Source: Tanypteryx hageni (Eukaryota > Arthropoda > Insecta > Odonata > Petaluridae). From it: a DNA stretch of 64,000 bases. The stretch lies in contig CM054116.1 in NCBI GenBank assembly GCA_028673005.1, positions 130,611,547 through 130,675,546 of the forward strand, given 5' to 3'. Of this stretch, positions 45,290 to 57,660 are shown piece by piece. The first letter of the stretch is position 1. The number at the start of each line of letters is the position of its first letter. The notes under the pieces were generated by a model. The model was not told the origin of the DNA, ran no database searches, and saw only the letters and a list, made by a program, of their open reading frames with translations. Both the position numbers and the translations under genes were made by a program.

Positions 45290-45850
45290 CATAGGAGAGA
45301 GGAGTGTAGTAAGGGAGGATTAAAGAGAGGAAAGATATGAGGATGGATAGGAGAGAAGGAGGGAGGGAGATAGGAAGGATAGGAGACGGGAAGTAGTTGA
45401 TACTAGGATCAGAGACGAGCAAGCGATTTGTGCTCACGAGGGCGAGCAATTTGAAAAATTGATGCTTTCGTCGGTGCAGGGAAAACGGAAGGGTGCATGG
45501 GGAGAGGTAGAGAACGGCTTCCACGAGGATTAAAGCGTGAGAGAAAGGAGGATAAAGAGTAGGGGAGGTTTTAATTTTAATGCGGCAGTGATATCCGGAA
45601 GAATTGGAATGCGATGCGCGTCAATCGGCGGTCGCCTTGAAAAAACCTTCTCTCCTACTCTGCTCCCTCCCTCCCCCTCAGCCCCTATCCCTCCCTCCCC
45701 CTCTCCTCCCTCCCCCTCTCCTCCCTTTCACTCTCCCCTCTCTCCCTTCCACTCTCCCCCATCCTCCCTTCCACTCTCCCCTCTCCTCCCTTCCACTCTC
45801 CCCCATCCTCCCTTCCACTCTCTATCCCTCTTGCCCCACTCCCTCATTCA
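45290..45850. repeat. Purine tract, mixed segment, then CT tract
   Basis: Purine-rich on plus at 45290-45395, mixed with CpG between, then pyrimidine-rich at 45650-45850 with repeating CTCCCTTCCACTCTCCCC units of 18-19 bp. The 93- and 157-codon frames are Ser/Pro low-complexity. Confidence 0.8.
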
Positions 45851-46224
45851 ATCCCCGACTAGGCACACCAATACGAGCTTTTTGAGAGTGTGTAGTTTGC
45901 TTGGCCGGAGGAAAAAAATCTCTCCACAACCACGGATTGAGTGTATTCATTTGTTTTCCAGTCGCTATTTGCGGAAATCAAGCGAGGCCTTAAGAGAAAC
46001 GATGAATTAGAGGCGAGTTTCTCGAGCGCTGCCCATATTTCATGCGGTTAATTTGATTAGTTCGCATTCTCCCCCTTGCAGCAAATGACGTCATGGAAAT
46101 ATGTGACTCATGAATCAATGCATTCCAGTTATGCTTCGGAAACGGGAATTTTTCCTTCTAGTTATTTGATATAAATCCAAAATATTAACTTAAGACGGGA
46201 TATGGCATTTTTAAGGCTGCAAGT

Positions 46225-48238
46225 TAAGTAGATTGAATCTCCGCGGGTGAAAATGTGTCATAGGTTACAAAATGAAGTGTCACCTAATAGGATTAACCCT
46301 AATGATGACATAGATGCTGCCATAAAACGGTTGAAAAAATATAACAATGTAGAGGGAGACAATGCGGCTGAAATACGAATTCGCTTTATTCGTCTGTTGC
46401 ACAGTTGCAGAGGCTACATAACAGGTCACCTGTTGGACGATAGCTCATGGCGAAGATCGAAACTAAAAGGAGCTATTTTTTCTGAATGTCATTTAACTTT
46501 AAATAACAATATTATACCGACGGACTGGAAGAAGGCGATAGTAATACCTATTTATAAGGGAGGGAACAAAACCAACGTTGAAAGTTACAGGCCTGTTAGT
46601 CTAACATCAGTAGTTTGCAAGCTGATGGAAAAAATAATAGCTGACTACTTGCGCAACTTTTGGGAAGTAAATAATTGGCTATGTAAAAATCAGCATGGGT
46701 TTAGAAAAGGCTACTCTTGTGATACCCAGTTACTAGGACTAGTTCAGGATATTGCAGATACAATTGATAAAGGGGAAGAGGTGGATGGAATTGTAACGGA
46801 TTTTGCAAAAGCATTTGATACTGTCTCTCATGACATTCTTTTAGCTAAATTATGTAAGTTAAGTATAGATAAGAGAGTGATCTCATGGGTTAAAAATTTC
46901 TTTATTGGTAGGGCTCAAAGGGATAGAATAGGTACAAGTTTGTCAGATTTTGTGAATATCACATCAGGGGTGCCCCAAGGAAGCGTTTTAGGTCCGTTAC
47001 TATTTCTTATTTATGTTAACGACCTTCCGAATAACATTAATTCAAGGATTCGTCTATTTGCGGATATTGTATTGTATATAGGCAAATAAAAAGTGAGGAA
47101 GACCGGGAAATTTTACAAGAGGATATCGAAAAGATAGAAGCTTGGATTAGGATAAACAAAATGAGCGTAAATATTAACAAAAGCAAACACGTTACGTTCT
47201 CGAACAAAAGACTAATAAGTGAGCGCAGATACAACCTACACGGCGAAATGGTACCAAAATATGATTGCTGCAAGTATTTAGCCGTCCACATAGCAAAAGA
47301 TCTAGGATGGGATAGGCATATTGACAGTATTATAGGAAAAGCATATAAAAACCTACATTATGTTATGCGTAATCTTAAAGGAAGTAGTAGGGCTGCGAAG
47401 GAAAAGGCGTACAAAACTATAGTCAGACCAAAATTAGAATACGCGACGAATGTATGGGATCCGAATGGGATAGGTCAAAAAAGGAAAATAGAGAAAGTTC
47501 AGAGGAAAGCTGCGAGATATGTGCTAGGTAGGTTTAAAAAGGAAGACAGCGTCACAGAAATGTTGGAAATTCTGGATTGGGAATCATTAGAAAATAGGAG
47601 ACAAATTAACAGATTAGGAGGACTGCACCAGGCATACAGCAATAATGAAGTATGGGAAGACTTAAGAAGTAGAATGCAGGTGCCGAATTTTTTAGGGAAA
47701 AATAGCCATGAATTTAAAATTAAACTTGGGACGCAGAAGATAAATACAGCAAAGTATTCGTTTCTAAACAGGGGAATCAGCGAGTGGAACAAGTTACCTG
47801 AAGTGCTCTTCAAGCCCTTACCTAAGGACGCGAAACATTTTAAACGTAGAGTTAGTTCATATTTGCATGGTAAAAATAAGACGAACTGTGAGGAGGAATA
47901 TTAGTAACATCAATATCTATGTAACTGTGCCTAAGTGCAGGAAAAGTAGGGGATTGCTTGGAAGGGTGAAGTACGGTGGGGACTTCGTGGGCCCCTTGAC
48001 CGCTACGGTAGCCGAGAAGGCCTTTCATGAACCCACGAAAATCCGCACTCTAGGCACTGATTGTAATTAGTTTGAAATTGCATATTGTTAAATATTTTTT
48101 AATATATTTTAATTTTTCTAATATAATTTATGAGCACTTTATTTGTAAAATTGGAATTTTAGAATTATATGTTATGTTTTTCTTGCCACCTGGCCGGCTG
48201 GCCAAATTGCAATGTTTTTTAAATAAATAAATAAATAA
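46225..48238 (+). mobile_element. CR1/Jockey-group LINE, 5'-truncated
   Basis: A plus-strand LINE of about 2 kb containing most of the reverse transcriptase and the C-terminal region. It has a ~330-bp 3' untranslated part ending in an (AAAT)4 tail (48221-48238). The endonuclease is absent, so the copy is 5'-truncated at roughly 46225-46250, as is usual for LINE insertions. Motif spelling ([29 protein letters not shown]) fits the CR1/Jockey group. No target duplication could be fixed. Confidence 0.88.
46247..47904 (+). pseudogene. CR1/Jockey-like reverse transcriptase with a frameshift at the catalytic motif
   Basis: The enzyme would reverse-transcribe element RNA at a nicked chromosomal target. 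Order: a degraded segment before the RT (46247-46500), [39 protein letters not shown], motif A-like [14 protein letters not shown], motif [13 protein letters not shown], then the catalytic FADD region at 47057-47068. There the frame runs FAD, loses one base within the second Asp codon and stops at 47089. The continuation ([22 protein letters not shown], thumb and C-terminal KYSFLNRGISEWNKLP) is open in the neighbouring frame from 47066 to 47904. This is the only obvious frame break from 46500 onward, so the copy is comparatively young or died at this site. Inactive as it stands. Confidence 0.9.
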
Positions 48239-48425
48239 CTACAACCTTTTCGTAAACAGCCCAATTTGAAAGAACAAAGTACCTGAAATTTTACATTCTC
48301 TCGTGGCCTTTGAACGAAGTTTCCTCATTTCAGTTTTCAAGGATTTAATTTTAAGCCTCCCCTCTCCCTCTCCGCTCAAAGCATCAATGGTAATTTATAG
48401 AATATAATATTATTAACAGAAAAGG

Positions 48426-48915
48426 TAGTGGCGTCGCAAGGTGAAGCCGGGCCCTGGTTTGAGAATTCTTTACGGAGCCCCACTCTACTGCAATATATAT
48501 TGGTAATCTTAATTTTTATAGAGAGCAACTTTAATGATATAGATTTATTAATACTTCGGTTTTTTATAAATAAAATATATTGCAATCATTTAATAATTTT
48601 ATGAATTTAATTGTTGATAATATTATTTCAGAGAACAACTAAGTATCACATAAATCAGGTTACATGATTATGAAGCCGTAAATAACAACAATTTTTTACT
48701 GCAAGACAAATAATCTGTAGCCGATATGTAGCATCTATCACATAACACATTATTAACTTGCAACTTAGCAAAATTCTTCTTGCGAGCTTTACTTTCCGCA
48801 AAATTGGTTACAATTACAGAAGTGTCAATTTATTTTGCGGGTCGAAGACTTGTCGCACGGGCCCTTGGGGCCCTGATTCGACCGAACCATCGGAACCATG
48901 GTCCCTAGGCCACTG
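48426..48915. mobile_element. hAT-type MITE with 8-bp target duplication
   Basis: Ends TAGTGGCGTCGCAAGG and, reverse-complemented, CAGTGGCCTAGGGACC are diverged copies of a CAGTGGCGTAGC-type hAT end. The flanks AGAAAAGG (48418-48425) and AGAAAAAG (48916-48923) differ at one base. Subterminal GGGCCC motifs occur at both sides. Length is 490 bp. The 69- and 77-codon frames inside are not genes. Confidence 0.8.
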
Positions 48916-48923
48916 AGAAAAAG

Positions 48924-49420
48924 TATTACAAATTTTTAGGAGGAATAAATTATCACACACGCCATACCTAGGGTCACAGCAGGCGATAACTTGAGATAGA
49001 TAAGGCCGAGACTGCTCCAAACTTAGAGAATTTGTTGGGTAATACATACATAACCAAAGAGGGCGAGAGAACTCCTCGTCATCTCCTTCGGCGGGAGTAA
49101 CTCATACTCTCTTGCTTCATATTCACATCATTGAGAGTAAATAATTTTGCAAAAGGTAAATTCAGTTAGAATAATAATGTTTCTAATAGTTTAAAATTGT
49201 AAAATATTTTCATTTGAAAAATTTTAGAAATGCTTAGGAATTTAAATATTCTTAGGAGAATATATGAAAAAATAATGAAGTAATCCTCTTAAAGTAACTA
49301 AATTTTTGTTGATTTAATATTATGCTGGTATTGCCATTCACAACTCTCTTTGTCTTAATTTTTAGTTTTTCAATGATTATGTCCTTGTTTTATTAAGGTT
49401 AAATATGGAAATACATATTA
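48924..49420. other. AT-rich non-coding stretch
   Basis: Nothing recognised. Confidence 0.4.
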
Positions 49421-49424
49421 TATA

Positions 49425-49468
<44 letters not shown>

Positions 49469-49716
49469 ATGTCAACAAGGTGTTGGGATGAGGAAACTCT
49501 CTCTCTCTCTCTCTGTAGCTGAAGAAGGAGTAGTTCCGAAAGCTTTACGTTTGTGATGTTTCTGTGTTTTTGTGTTATTTTACGTGTGTCGCTTCGACAT
49601 CCCCGGGGCCTCGCCAACCTGAAGTCGTCTGATTGGTGAGTGCTCACTGGGTTTCCTCATCCCAACACCTTGTTGACATCCATATATCTATTTTACCTTT
49701 CCTTTTCCGTAAGTTG

Positions 49717-49762
<46 letters not shown>
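49421..49762. repeat. Foldback with perfect 37-bp arms set between (AT)n tracts
   Basis: (AT)n spans about 49424-49466 and 49717-49762. Between them lie arms 49461-49497 and 49651-49687, exact reverse complements over 37 bp (cores ACAAGGTGTTGGGATGAGG and its complement). The 153-bp centre has a (CT)n run and a CTGAAGA (49519) ... CGAAA (49537) motif. No coding function; the short frames here include Ile/Tyr repeats from (AT)n. It is probably a young foldback insertion in an AT microsatellite, or the inverted end of a retroelement. Confidence 0.88.
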
Positions 49763-49765
<3 letters not shown>

Positions 49766-51240
49766 ACTCACATGATAAGTAATTTAAAAACGAAGTACGA
49801 CCCGTGTCGGATCTCTACAACTTGAATCTCTAAAGAAGAAAAGAAACTTCGAATTACTATAGTGATATACAGAAGTCACATACTCAAAGCTATCCTCTGT
49901 TACCGGCAGTGGGCGCCTGTAGCTAAATTGACGATCTTCAAGTCTTTCTCCCTTTATATATACCACATTCCAATTTATTTTCATTTTTATGCTTCTCATA
50001 ATCTCCTCTTCAACCATACTCCGCATCAAAGGTGCTTTCTATAATTTTTATTCAAATAATTAGCCCACTCCATTGTCCTATACACTCGTTATTGCTCTGA
50101 ATCTCGGTAACTCGGTAACGCGACTAGTAACGTTATTATTTACCAGAAGCGCTGCCCATACGGGCTACGCGCGTCAACCCAGCGCTTCACTCGCTCCAGG
50201 GACTTGGGAGCTACGCACTTCGCTAAGCTGAAAATAATTTTTCGGGATAGGTTTTATAAAGACGCATATTTTTTGTTCATACATCTTTTCCGACCTACCG
50301 TTTCCGAAATATAAATTTTTAAATATATAAACTGCCGTCATTTTGTTTCAGAATGGTGGGTAAAAATTAATAAGTTTTCCTGGGATCCCCTAGCTTTGTC
50401 TTTTAATCACAACAGCTATCTCAGCATCTGCCCGCCCTGAGGTCGAAATTTTAACGATCAAGTTTTTAGCGCAATGCTCTATATAATAATTTCTTTATAT
50501 AAAATATAATAACGTCAATTTAACCACGAGAATAGTATTAGTTCAAAATTTTGACGGTAGGGAGTCTGATAGCGTCGGAGGTGGAGAATAGGGGTACTTT
50601 TAGGCGGTGTACTGTATGCTGAAATCAGCGACAAAGCGATTCCCTTTTGACGACGTAAGATTAACCTGAAGAAAACGCGAAACTGTCCTGTTCAGAACGA
50701 ATCTGAGGACCGATTCGACGCGTATTTAAAAATCGTCCATAGGTAACTGAATTTAAATTCTTTTAAGCGCTGTTTGGTTAAAATGCCATATTCGTACAAT
50801 GATAAAATGTTATTTAAGGTTATGCGATGTAGCGTCATAGACAGTTTACACACAATGATGATTATCACCACTACGTTCTTCTGATATGTAGAGATTTTGC
50901 AAATGCAGAGCGTTGCTATAATGGATATTGTTTAAAAAAGTGGGCTTTATCCCATGGCGTGTATAAAACTATACCACTATTAACATAAAACCGAGCAATA
51001 CTAAGCATATTTATGGAAAGGCGGAATTAAATTCAATATCTCTCGTCATGGCATCGTTTGATGCCATAGCGCTTTATCACTTAAACTTATAAATCGAATT
51101 GTATCGGATTGGGACGGATTTGCATCATATCAAATTCACGATTAGCCTCGATATCTATTAGCATTACGTCCTTCCATGGAGCAAATTGATTTTCATATAA
51201 TTTTTAAATCAAAGTGTGGTTCATATACTGGTTTAGTATT
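49763..51240. other. Non-coding stretch, nothing recognised
   Basis: Mixed with a small CpG-containing part at 50095-50230. No feature supported. Confidence 0.4.
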
Positions 51241-51449
51241 GCATCTGCTTTCGCAGTTAGGATTCTTTATGATTTGGCAACACCGAAGTTAGATCAGCAT
51301 GTACGTATTAACCCTTTAAGTGGTATTCCTGGATCTTGTTTGAGTGCCTCATTGATATATCCGAGAACCGTTCCGTTTTGATGTGTATCCATACCTAACA
51401 TAGTCATAAAGTCTTTGGAGCTTTAAAACGGTGTAGTTTATAGGGTGAA

Positions 51450-51605
51450 CAATCGATGGAAGAACTTAATCGAATTGCAATAAAAAGAATTTTAACTGAA
51501 AGAAGTGATCAATTAAAATTTCTATTTTGTTCAGTAGTTGTTTATTTATTTCTTAGCATCTCATTCTTTTTTTTAGAATTTAGATTTTCTTTAGAGCCGC
51601 CACTG
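51450..51605. mobile_element. Possible solitary hAT end
   Basis: Reverse-complemented from 51605 the sequence begins CAGTGGCGGCTCTAAAG, close to the hAT-like end at 21402 (CAGTGGCGGCTCGTAGC). No partner end or target duplication was found to the left, so the left limit is arbitrary and this may be a truncated element. Confidence 0.35.
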
Positions 51606-54600
51606 GGCGGCGAATTCATATAACGAAATGCACGCAAACAGCCACAGGCGCGCGCGCACACACGCACACTGAGACAAACCTCTCCAAGACGACCTTTCCA
51701 CGTTTCGTTAAAATGAACACTTTGAGTGTTTACCAGGAGAAGTGGTTCTTAATTGTTAAGTTGATATTAAAGGAAATCCACACGGTTCCAAAAGTAATTA
51801 GCCGTTTAGAGACCGTGTCAAAGGATCGTACTTTATGCCCTGTTATTATTCGCAAATGTGGGTCTATCATACTTTTTCGAAACAGGCAGGAAAAAAGTGT
51901 AGCTGAAAGTATATATTAAAAAAGACAAAGTCGTGAATTTTGGCTTATAAACCTAAAATATAAAAAACGGAGTTCACAGTACTGTTTATACATTTGGTTG
52001 TCGCGAATGTGAAATATATTTTAAGTTCTATTCTAAAAATTCTTTGGGATTTGGATAGGAACTCGGCGCTTAACTTTTGCGAGAGAATCAGAACATATAG
52101 ATTTATTTCACTGCTAGCAAGATTGAAGTCCATTTTGAATGAGACTGAAATTATAACGAAAAAATAACAAATAATTTGATGCAAAGGAATATGATCTTTT
52201 TTATACTGCGGTCACAGTTTTTTTTCTGTCAGAATCATTAGAATTGTAATTATTTTTTTATACGCAAGCTATTAATTGGCAATCAAGGTACTCTTTATGG
52301 CTGCGAAACGGTTCAAGGCTGGTTTTAGACGCTCTCTAGGTTTAAAAAAGGATAAATGCTTTTCAAAAATGACGAGACATCTATTCGTCTAATTTTTTAC
52401 TTGGTCCTCCCCCCTCCCCCCTCTCCCCCCGCACTATCCCCATCTTCTGTCTCTGCTTTGCACAACATGGAATATATACTATATGTAAATTTAAAAGTAA
52501 TTTGAATATTATTTTGGGAACTAATTCACGATTATTTCTTGTTTCTCATTTAATCCAATTTTATGCACGTAATTTCGCAAATCGGCAACGATGCCTTCTC
52601 TTGATGATAAATGTTTTTCATCGCATAAATTGTAAAATTTTCGTTTTCAAAGCAAATATATTAGCCTATTTGACGCGTATTTAAAAATCGACTAATTTTC
52701 ATTGCTTTAGCCGTTCTTTGGTTTAAGGCTCGAATTTTTACGGTGATAATTAGTAATTTTAAGAGGAAAATAAAAAATTCCCTCCACCCTTTTAAACTCA
52801 ATTCAAATGGAAGTGAAAGCGCTCCTGAAATCGAACTCGGGCAGTCATTGTGCTTTGCCATTATCCAAATCCTATTTAAGGCCAATTCAGACGGGGAAGA
52901 ACGGACGGCCGCGGGTGTTTTCACCATGTAAACACAGGTGTTTTCACTCCGTGAGGTCAATAATGTAGCATAGTAGTTTATGGAGAAAGGAAGGATGTTT
53001 TCTGGCTACTTCAATCAGTGTTCCCATCGCATTTTCCTACAGAAAAAAAATAATTACACCAAATACAACCAAAAAAGAATAAAGCGGACCCAGAAAATAT
53101 TCTTTCTCGATGAACTGCTCTACCAAAAAATTGAGCGCACAATGTGTAAACACTCCTGTTTACATAGCGAATAAGCCCGGGGATCTCCGCCCTTCTCAGT
53201 CAGAGTTCGCAGACCAACGAAGCAACCAACCAACATAGCCTTTTAATATATTATGAGATTCCGGGTACATCTACGTCTACAATTTATCATGAAATTCCTT
53301 AAAGTGGAGTTTTTCAGAGGTTGCAAGATACCAAAATGTCCCAAGCAATTTTCCTTCGCAGGTTTGACTCACCGATTATGGTCTCTGATTTTTCTGGGAA
53401 AAAATTTTGATCTCATCTTATCGCCCAGATCGGGTCTCAATACATTTCAACCATTCCCACAATCTCCTTTGCTAAATCTTTCTGCTTCTAATCTAGAGTT
53501 CATTTTTCCATCTTATAGCGATACCAAATTAAAATTCCTGAACAACGAGGTAACTCATATATTAGTTTTACGAATCAAGCTACTCCACTTTGGACTTGCC
53601 TAACTCACGATCGTGGCTTTCCCCATGAATATCCCGTATACTTATAGAAAATTTGGTCAGAAGAATAACCAACGATAAATATCACGTTTCTAGCACTTTT
53701 TCTGGGCCATTCCGTTCTATTCTGCCAACAGAAGCCAATTTCTTGTTGGATGCCCCTAAAAACCGATCACTACATTTCCTACGGGTTACCGCGATATGTT
53801 GTGACTCCTATACATTTAAAAGACTCACCCACTGGAAAAGCAAGTCCATGTATTTTGTACTTGAAACCAATCCCTTGGTTCTAACCTTTTCAGAAATTTA
53901 TGACGGAAGACTAACAATGGTAAATTTTTATTCGTCATTATTTACATTACACATAAAAAGGTGTTGGATCAGCGCCTCAAATTCGTGTTGAATTGGGATC
54001 AAACATAACTTCGAAATATATGACGGCCTGCTCAAGCTCATCGCCACTATGAACCAAAGTTTTATTCTGAAACTTGAGAATACGGAACACTAATTAAGAC
54101 ACTTAGGGGGCACATGTTTTGTATCCCTATGCGAGATCATTTTGCTGGGTCTGATCGTCGTCCTGATCGTATGTCTCTTTACAGGTCCGGCTCGATTTAC
54201 GGGCGAGCCGGGCGGCGGTCCTGGGAGCATAAGTATCCTGATCATCTGTCTACGCATTACTTGCGAGTGAATAAATGTTGGATACCATTTTATATCACGG
54301 AACATGTTGGTATCTTGATGTTACCCCTTTTATTTTTTACTATCAATAATTTTTACAGAGCGATGAATAAATTAGCATGTACTTTGTAAGTATCTTAACA
54401 ATTATTTAGGTAGGGAGCTCTGGAGTGCTATCTCGCCCGGGGCGCCAACATTCCTCGAACCGCCTCCTTCACTTTATATGTGAAGATGTAGTCAGAGAGG
54501 AGTCTAATTGTGCAACTAACTACCGAGTAGATATCGTTGGCGTACAGCAAGTATAGCAAATAATTTAGAAGACACCTCTTGGAACTCCAGATTTTCACGG

Positions 54601-55890
54601 CGTAAGAGTAATTTACGTCGATAACTAATATTTGTTTTCTATTACAGAGTAAGTCACAAAACTCACAAATTTTGGACTAATAATTTATTTTCCTAGCTCA
54701 GCTATAAAATTGTAGTGAGGCGCTTTTTCAATTATCCTCCTGAAATTAACAAAAACGGCATCGAAAAGAATATTTTTCTCCGCGCATCGAAATAATTCGT
54801 AGCCAAAAAGGTCGAGATATGTTTAGAATAACTTTTCCTACGATAATACTGCGTTATATTTGCTTAGCTAACTCCTGGCGGAGCTGTCGAAACTAAGACT
54901 GCGGCTTTCAATATAGAAAGTGTTTCTTTTGCATCTTTTGTCTCGTACTTTTTATTGCCGAATCGTAGAGAGCGATGTAAGTATTTCTTTATATCTTTTT
55001 CAAGTCTTGCTTCTCTTTCTCCTTGCTATATCGACCATTTAAACCTCAAGTATCTTTTCATTTTTATCTTATAAGGCGAAACATAAATAAAGATATATTT
55101 CACAATATAATAATGATCGAGAGAGGTAATTGATAATATTATTAATCATTTTGGATGACAATCACAGACACACACGTCAAGTACGCGAAACACCGTTCTA
55201 AGAGCACGAAAACTATGATGGAGCTATAAAAGATAATTTTATTGCAAGTTATAGCGTGAAGCTTTTCAGAAGAAGACTAATTTTAGTGTAACCTCACATT
55301 AGATTGACTATAGCAGGATAACTGTTTTATTAGTATCTTATCTTGTCTCTTATCGAAATTTAATGCTTTTTCGTTAGTAGAAAATTAAAAATTTCTAGTA
55401 TTATTTTCTGAAAATATGAAAAAATAATACATTACTTGCTGAATTAATCACATTTTTACCTTTGTAGAATATTTTGTGTCAAAATCTTTCCTGAGCTTGA
55501 GTGGAACTCATAATGAAAGAAATCCTTAATGTCACAATCAGAACGCGACAAAACTTGCATTTCAGTAAAAATCTTCTTCAGTGGAATTAAGGCACTTGAA
55601 AAACTTATCCATGGTCATGGTCACAATCTGTTCTCTTGTTGCTCAACAATACATTGTTAGAGAAAGAGATATTTTACGTAATTTTTTATTCGTCACTGTT
55701 TCGGTTGTTTATTGTTTCATTCAATTGAAGGGGGCGCTCATTTAGGCGTATGACTTTGTTTTTCATCCTGCAATAGAATCCATAGAATTGAAGTACCGTA
55801 TAAGCTCTCCTTCATGCGGCTCCTACCTCATGTCATAATCTGATCGAACTTTTACATAATTCTGAAAAGTAGGAATGAATATTAATTACT
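51606..55890. other. Long stretch without recognised features
   Basis: Contains a short (CG CA)n run at about 51645-51668 and a CT/C-rich run at 52405-52432. Frames of 99-116 codons at 52661 (minus), 53253 and 53653 have ordinary composition but no domain I recognise and no supporting splice or start context. No gene is called. Confidence 0.4.
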
Positions 55891-55896
55891 TAAAAG

Positions 55897-55939
<43 letters not shown>
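55897..55939. repeat. (TA)n microsatellite
   Basis: About 21 uninterrupted TA dinucleotides. Frames reading Tyr-Ile repeats across it are spurious. Confidence 0.95.
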
Positions 55940-55941
<2 letters not shown>

Positions 55942-56690
55942 GCTCGTCAGAGCTCGACACGAAGTACGAAATAACAATGGGAAATTCACCGAATACGCAT
56001 TTAAATTGTGGAACTAAGTTGTATTGTGAGGGCAGAAACAACACTCCTCTGAATAAATTCCACTTATTCAATAACTAACGGGGTTTCGATGTTATGACTT
56101 CATTATTCCGCGTTCCGCTGTTATGCTTGTATTAAACTCTTTCTGCGAAATCGCCGGCGAGGATTTTATTCCAACCCTTGCACGCCGTATGTTCCCTCCA
56201 AGCAATAACACCCGCAGAAAAGACAGATTCTTTCATTGTGTAAAGATTTTATTTTTATTCTTTTATAACGCTGAAATCCTACTCGTCGCTTGGCCATTAA
56301 AAAACAAACATGGTTATGGCGAAAACGAGAGAAAAGTAAAAAAAGAAGAAAAGCAAAGCAACTGAGTGGTCACTGCGACGAAGTTATTTCTCATGTCGTA
56401 CTGTTTGGGTAATTTTTTAAATAAAGTAATACAGATTTAGTACTACGCATCAGTTGAAATTACTTGGTTAGTTTTACTTTGGAAAGATAACGAACGGAAA
56501 TGAATTCCGTGGCCTAGGAAACGGAACGAATGAATTGCGGGGCGTATCGACGATACACGATTAACCGCAACCCATTGTATATCCGGAACGGCCGCCGCAA
56601 CATTGGCGCGAGAGGTCAAACGACACAAAAGGCCTTTCCGTGCGCTTGGTGAGAATTTCGATCGCTTCGCAAATGTACTCGGGGTGATTG
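55940..56690. other. Non-coding stretch
   Basis: Nothing recognised. Turns CpG-richer from about 56500. Confidence 0.4.
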
Positions 56691-56699
56691 TGGATACTT

Positions 56700-57660
56700 G
56701 CATCCGCGTCGGGGAAGGAAAGTGGTCGGGGGAGGAAGGGGTGAGGAGGTGGAGGATTTGTGGGTGAGGGAGAGGGTGGCAGAGGAATGGGTGAGGAGAA
56801 GGAAGGGGTGAGATAAGGAAGGGGTGGAATAAGGAAGGGGTGGGATAAGGAAGGGGTGGGATAAGGAAGGGGGTGGAATAAGGATGGGGTGGGATAAGGA
56901 AGGGGTGGGATAAGGAAGGGGTGGGGAACCAAGATGATGTGGGAGGAAGGGGTGGGGAGAAGGAAAGGGGTTGGAACAAAGGAGCGGGGGAGGAATGGAG
57001 TGGGAGGAAGGAAGAAGGTGGGGGAGAAAGCTGGTGGGGAATGGAAGGGGGTGGGGGAGGGAGTTAGAAAAGGGAGTAGGGGAGGGAAGATGGTGGGGGT
57101 AAGAATGGAAAGAGGGGAGGAGGAAATAGGAAAAGGTGGTAGGGGAGAAAGGAGGCGGGGGAGTAAGGGAGTAAGGGGAAGGATGAGGGTGGGGGAAGGG
57201 AGTGTGGGGAGGGAGTTGGGGATTGAGGAAAAAGGAGACAGGAAGAAGGGGAAAAGGGATCGGCCTCGGGGAGTGGGAGCTAAGGAGGGAGGGAAGGAGG
57301 AGGAGGCCGTGGGAGGAATAACGTTTGTCGGGACAAGGCGTGGCAAGTCTGCCGTGAAATAGTCGGCCGCAATTGCCGGCGAGTTTTCGGAGTGAGTGGG
57401 AAATTGGGAGCGAGAGAGAGAGGAGTGAGGATGGCAGAGGGAGGGAGGGTGAAAACACGAACCGGGTGAAGTGATTCGGAGGGAAAGGAATTGAAAGAAG
57501 TGAACAAAGAAAGAGCAGAAATTTGTGAGGGAGGGGAGACAAGGAGGAAAATCATGTTATACTAAGAGAGGTGGAGAGGATAGGGAGATGTGTGAGAGAG
57601 AGGGGGGTGGGGGATAGAAGTAAGGAGCGGGAGTGAGACAGGAAGAGATGGGATGGGGGA
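56700..57660. repeat. Polypurine tract with 16-bp minisatellite
   Basis: The plus strand is strongly purine-rich (GGGGTGGG, GGAAGGGG, GAGGGAG) over nearly 1 kb. At about 56812-56935 a 16-bp unit (ATAAGGAAGGGGTGGG) repeats about 8 times with minor variants. Minus-strand frames of 178-308 codons are Pro/Ser/Leu low-complexity and not genes. Confidence 0.9.

Noticed and set aside
51310..51325. TTAACCCTTTAAGTGG as a second piggyBac end
   Set aside because: A single end only; no inverted partner or second TTAA found nearby, and it differs from the 21.9-kb element's end after CCCTT.
53253..53991. Two consecutive frames (116 and 112 codons) as exons of one gene
   Set aside because: Different phases, a stop between them, no splice sites that join them convincingly and no recognisable domain.
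56443..57555. Minus-strand Pro/Ser-rich frames of 178-308 codons
   Set aside because: These are overlapping frames in a polypurine tract with a 16-bp minisatellite; no domains.
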